Shown: positions 13,676 to 14,774 of the stretch, one piece after another
Numbering within the stretch: the stretch's first letter is position 1
How the letters are laid out: each line of letters opens with the position of its first letter
NCBI GenBank assembly: GCA_036556805.1
Contig: DATBIS010000015.1
Span: forward strand, 1-14,774
Length of the DNA: 14,774 bases
Direction of reading: 5' to 3'
DNA from: DATBIS01 sp036556805
GTDB lineage: Bacteria; Actinomycetota; UBA4738; HRBIN12
The notes under the pieces: generated by a model
Seen by the model: the letters and a program-made list of their open reading frames with translations, nothing else
What the model was told of the DNA's origin: nothing
Database searches by the model: none
Position numbers and translations under genes: made by a program

Positions 13676-14774
13676 TCCGCGATCACCGTCCTGGACTGCT
13701 CGCGCAGATACTGGGTGACGTAGTACGGGCCGCCGCCGGCCTTGCCGGTGGTGCCGGAGCCCTTCCACCCGCCGAACGGCTGCACGCCGGGCCACGCGCC
13801 GGTCGTGGCGCCTGCTCGCCGGTTCACGTACACGACGCCCGCCTGGATCCGGTCCAACCACTCGTCGATCTCGGCTTTGTCCTCGCTGAAGAAGCCCGCC
13901 GTGAGGCCGTATTCGGTGTCGTTCGCCTTCTCGATCGCATCGTCGAGCTCGTCGAACGGCGCGACCGCCACGAACGGCACGAACAGCTCCTTCTTCCAGA
14001 GCCAGCTGTCTTCCGGCGCCTCCACGATCGTCGGCTCGACGAACAGGCCCCTGCCGAAGTCGCCCTCGGTGATGCGCTGGCCGCCGGTCACGATGGTGCC
14101 GTTCTTGCGCGCCTCCTCGGCAGCCTCTTCGAACGTCTCCATCGCGGGCTCGTTGATGATCGGCCCGAGGTACACGTCGCGCTCGATCGGGTTGCCGACC
14201 TTGAGCTTCTCGGTCTTGGTCTTGAGCGTGGACAGGAAGTCGTCGTAAACCTCGCGCTCCACGAACACGCGCGAGCACGCCGAGCACTTCTGCCCGCCGA
14301 AGCCGAACGCCGAGCGCAGCACGCCGTCGGTCGCGATGTCGAGGTCGGCGTTCTTCGTGACGATCGCGGGGTTCTTCCCGCCCATCTCGCAGATCACCGG
14401 CTTCGGCACGTCGGTCGAGAAGTGCTTGTAGATGTCCATGCCCACCGGATAGGAGCCGGTGAACGTGATGCCGTTCACGTCGTGGTGGTGCCACAGGTGG
14501 TCGCCGACGACCGCCCCGCGCCCGATCGTGAGGTGGAACGCTCCGGGCGGCACGCCGCCGTCGCGGTAGCACTCGTAGAGTTTGTAGCCGAGCAGGGCGC
14601 CCTGGTTCGAGGGCTTCAGCACGACCGCGTTGCCGGCGACGAGCGCGCCCGAGGAGGGCCCGCCGGAGAGCGCCATCGGGAAGTTGAACGGGCTGATGAC
14701 GGCCCACACGCCGTGCGGTCGCAGGACGTCGTAGTACTCGCCGGCGGCACCGAGGCCGCTCATCGGGACCCGGA
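13672..14774 (-). CDS. Aldehyde dehydrogenase, probable 1-pyrroline-5-carboxylate dehydrogenase (5' end outside the window)
   Basis: About 366 C-terminal residues are present. The frame stays open to the right edge, and roughly 150 N-terminal residues are missing by comparison with family members of about 520. Numbering from the first Met in the window: VWAVISPFNFP at 19-29 with the active-site Asn N27, VLKPS at 48-52, FTGSYPVG at 101-108, CEMGGKNP at 125-132 with general base E126, and GQKCSACSR from 157 with nucleophile C160. The QKCSACSR motif and the C-terminal GVQPFGGWKGSG favour the P5C dehydrogenase group, which oxidises glutamate gamma-semialdehyde to glutamate with NAD+. A related semialdehyde cannot be excluded. 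The Met at 14763 is not the real start because it lies inside the conserved NAD-binding region. The stop overlaps the aminotransferase start by 4 bases. Confidence 0.88.
   Translation of the reverse strand, partial: RVPMSGLGAAGEYYDVLRPHGVWAVISPFNFPMALSGGPSSGALVAGNAVVLKPSNQGALLGYKLYECYRDGGVPPGAFHLTIGRGAVVGDHLWHHHDVNGITFTGSYPVGMDIYKHFSTDVPKPVICEMGGKNPAIVTKNADLDIATDGVLRSAFGFGGQKCSACSRVFVEREVYDDFLSTLKTKTEKLKVGNPIERDVYLGPIINEPAMETFEEAAEEARKNGTIVTGGQRITEGDFGRGLFVEPTIVEAPEDSWLWKKELFVPFVAVAPFDELDDAIEKANDTEYGLTAGFFSEDKAEIDEWLDRIQAGVVYVNRRAGATTGAWPGVQPFGGWKGSGTTGKAGGGPYYVTQYLREQSRTVIAE

Noticed and set aside
11843..13723. 626-codon open frame on the plus strand
   Set aside because: It lies opposite the CoA-transferase A, VOC and aminotransferase genes, which have intact motifs. 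The translation is low-complexity and has no recognisable domain.

Overview
The window is very GC-rich (roughly 70 % by eye) and almost wholly coding, with many GTG starts and repeated 4-base GTGA/ATGA stop-start overlaps. A DUF2017 gene directly follows clpS, a 33-residue bS22-type ribosomal peptide is present, and there are a BldC-like HTH protein and an AcuC protein. Together these point to a member of the Actinomycetota, probably a poorly cultured lineage. I see no tRNA, rRNA, CRISPR array, insertion sequence or phage gene. It reads as an ordinary chromosomal segment.

Layout. (1) 2-145 (+): the C-terminal end of a membrane protein. (2) 160-2982 (-): five genes in one direction, encoding a BldC/excisionase-like HTH protein, a Clp1-type polynucleotide kinase-like ATPase, the bS22-like peptide, an alpha/beta-hydrolase lipoprotein and a SAM hydrolase (DUF62). 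(3) 3043-4397 (-): an actinobacterial 'phosphatase' family protein overlapping a GNAT acetyltransferase. About 60 bp containing a GC dyad and a TACAAT box separate this pair from region 2. (4) 4423-6482 (+): a short-chain dehydrogenase, a DUF1905/OmdA protein, ClpS and DUF2017, starting 25 bp from the divergent phosphatase gene. (5) 6486-14774 (-): an eight-gene run of P5C-dehydrogenase-like aldehyde dehydrogenase (cut by the window edge), class III aminotransferase, VOC protein, CoA-transferase A and B subunits, a second class III aminotransferase, AcuC-type deacetylase and pyruvate kinase. Every junction in this run is an overlap or a gap of 4 bp or less. Only 3 bp separates it from the convergent DUF2017 gene.

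How the genes may work together. Region 5 looks like one transcript for catabolism of amino compounds. Aminotransferases would make semialdehydes or keto acids, the aldehyde dehydrogenase would oxidise a semialdehyde (glutamate gamma-semialdehyde is the best guess), and the CoA-transferase pair would activate an acid product. AcuC may remove acetyl groups from proteins or substrates, and pyruvate kinase sits at the distal end. The pathway is inferred; the families are seen. Region 2 mixes RNA and translation genes (Clp1-like kinase, bS22) with a small DNA-binding protein.

No plainly new defence or mobile system is visible. The most interesting points are the bacterial Clp1-like kinase locus with a possible RBS-masking hairpin, and the unassigned eight-gene catabolic operon.
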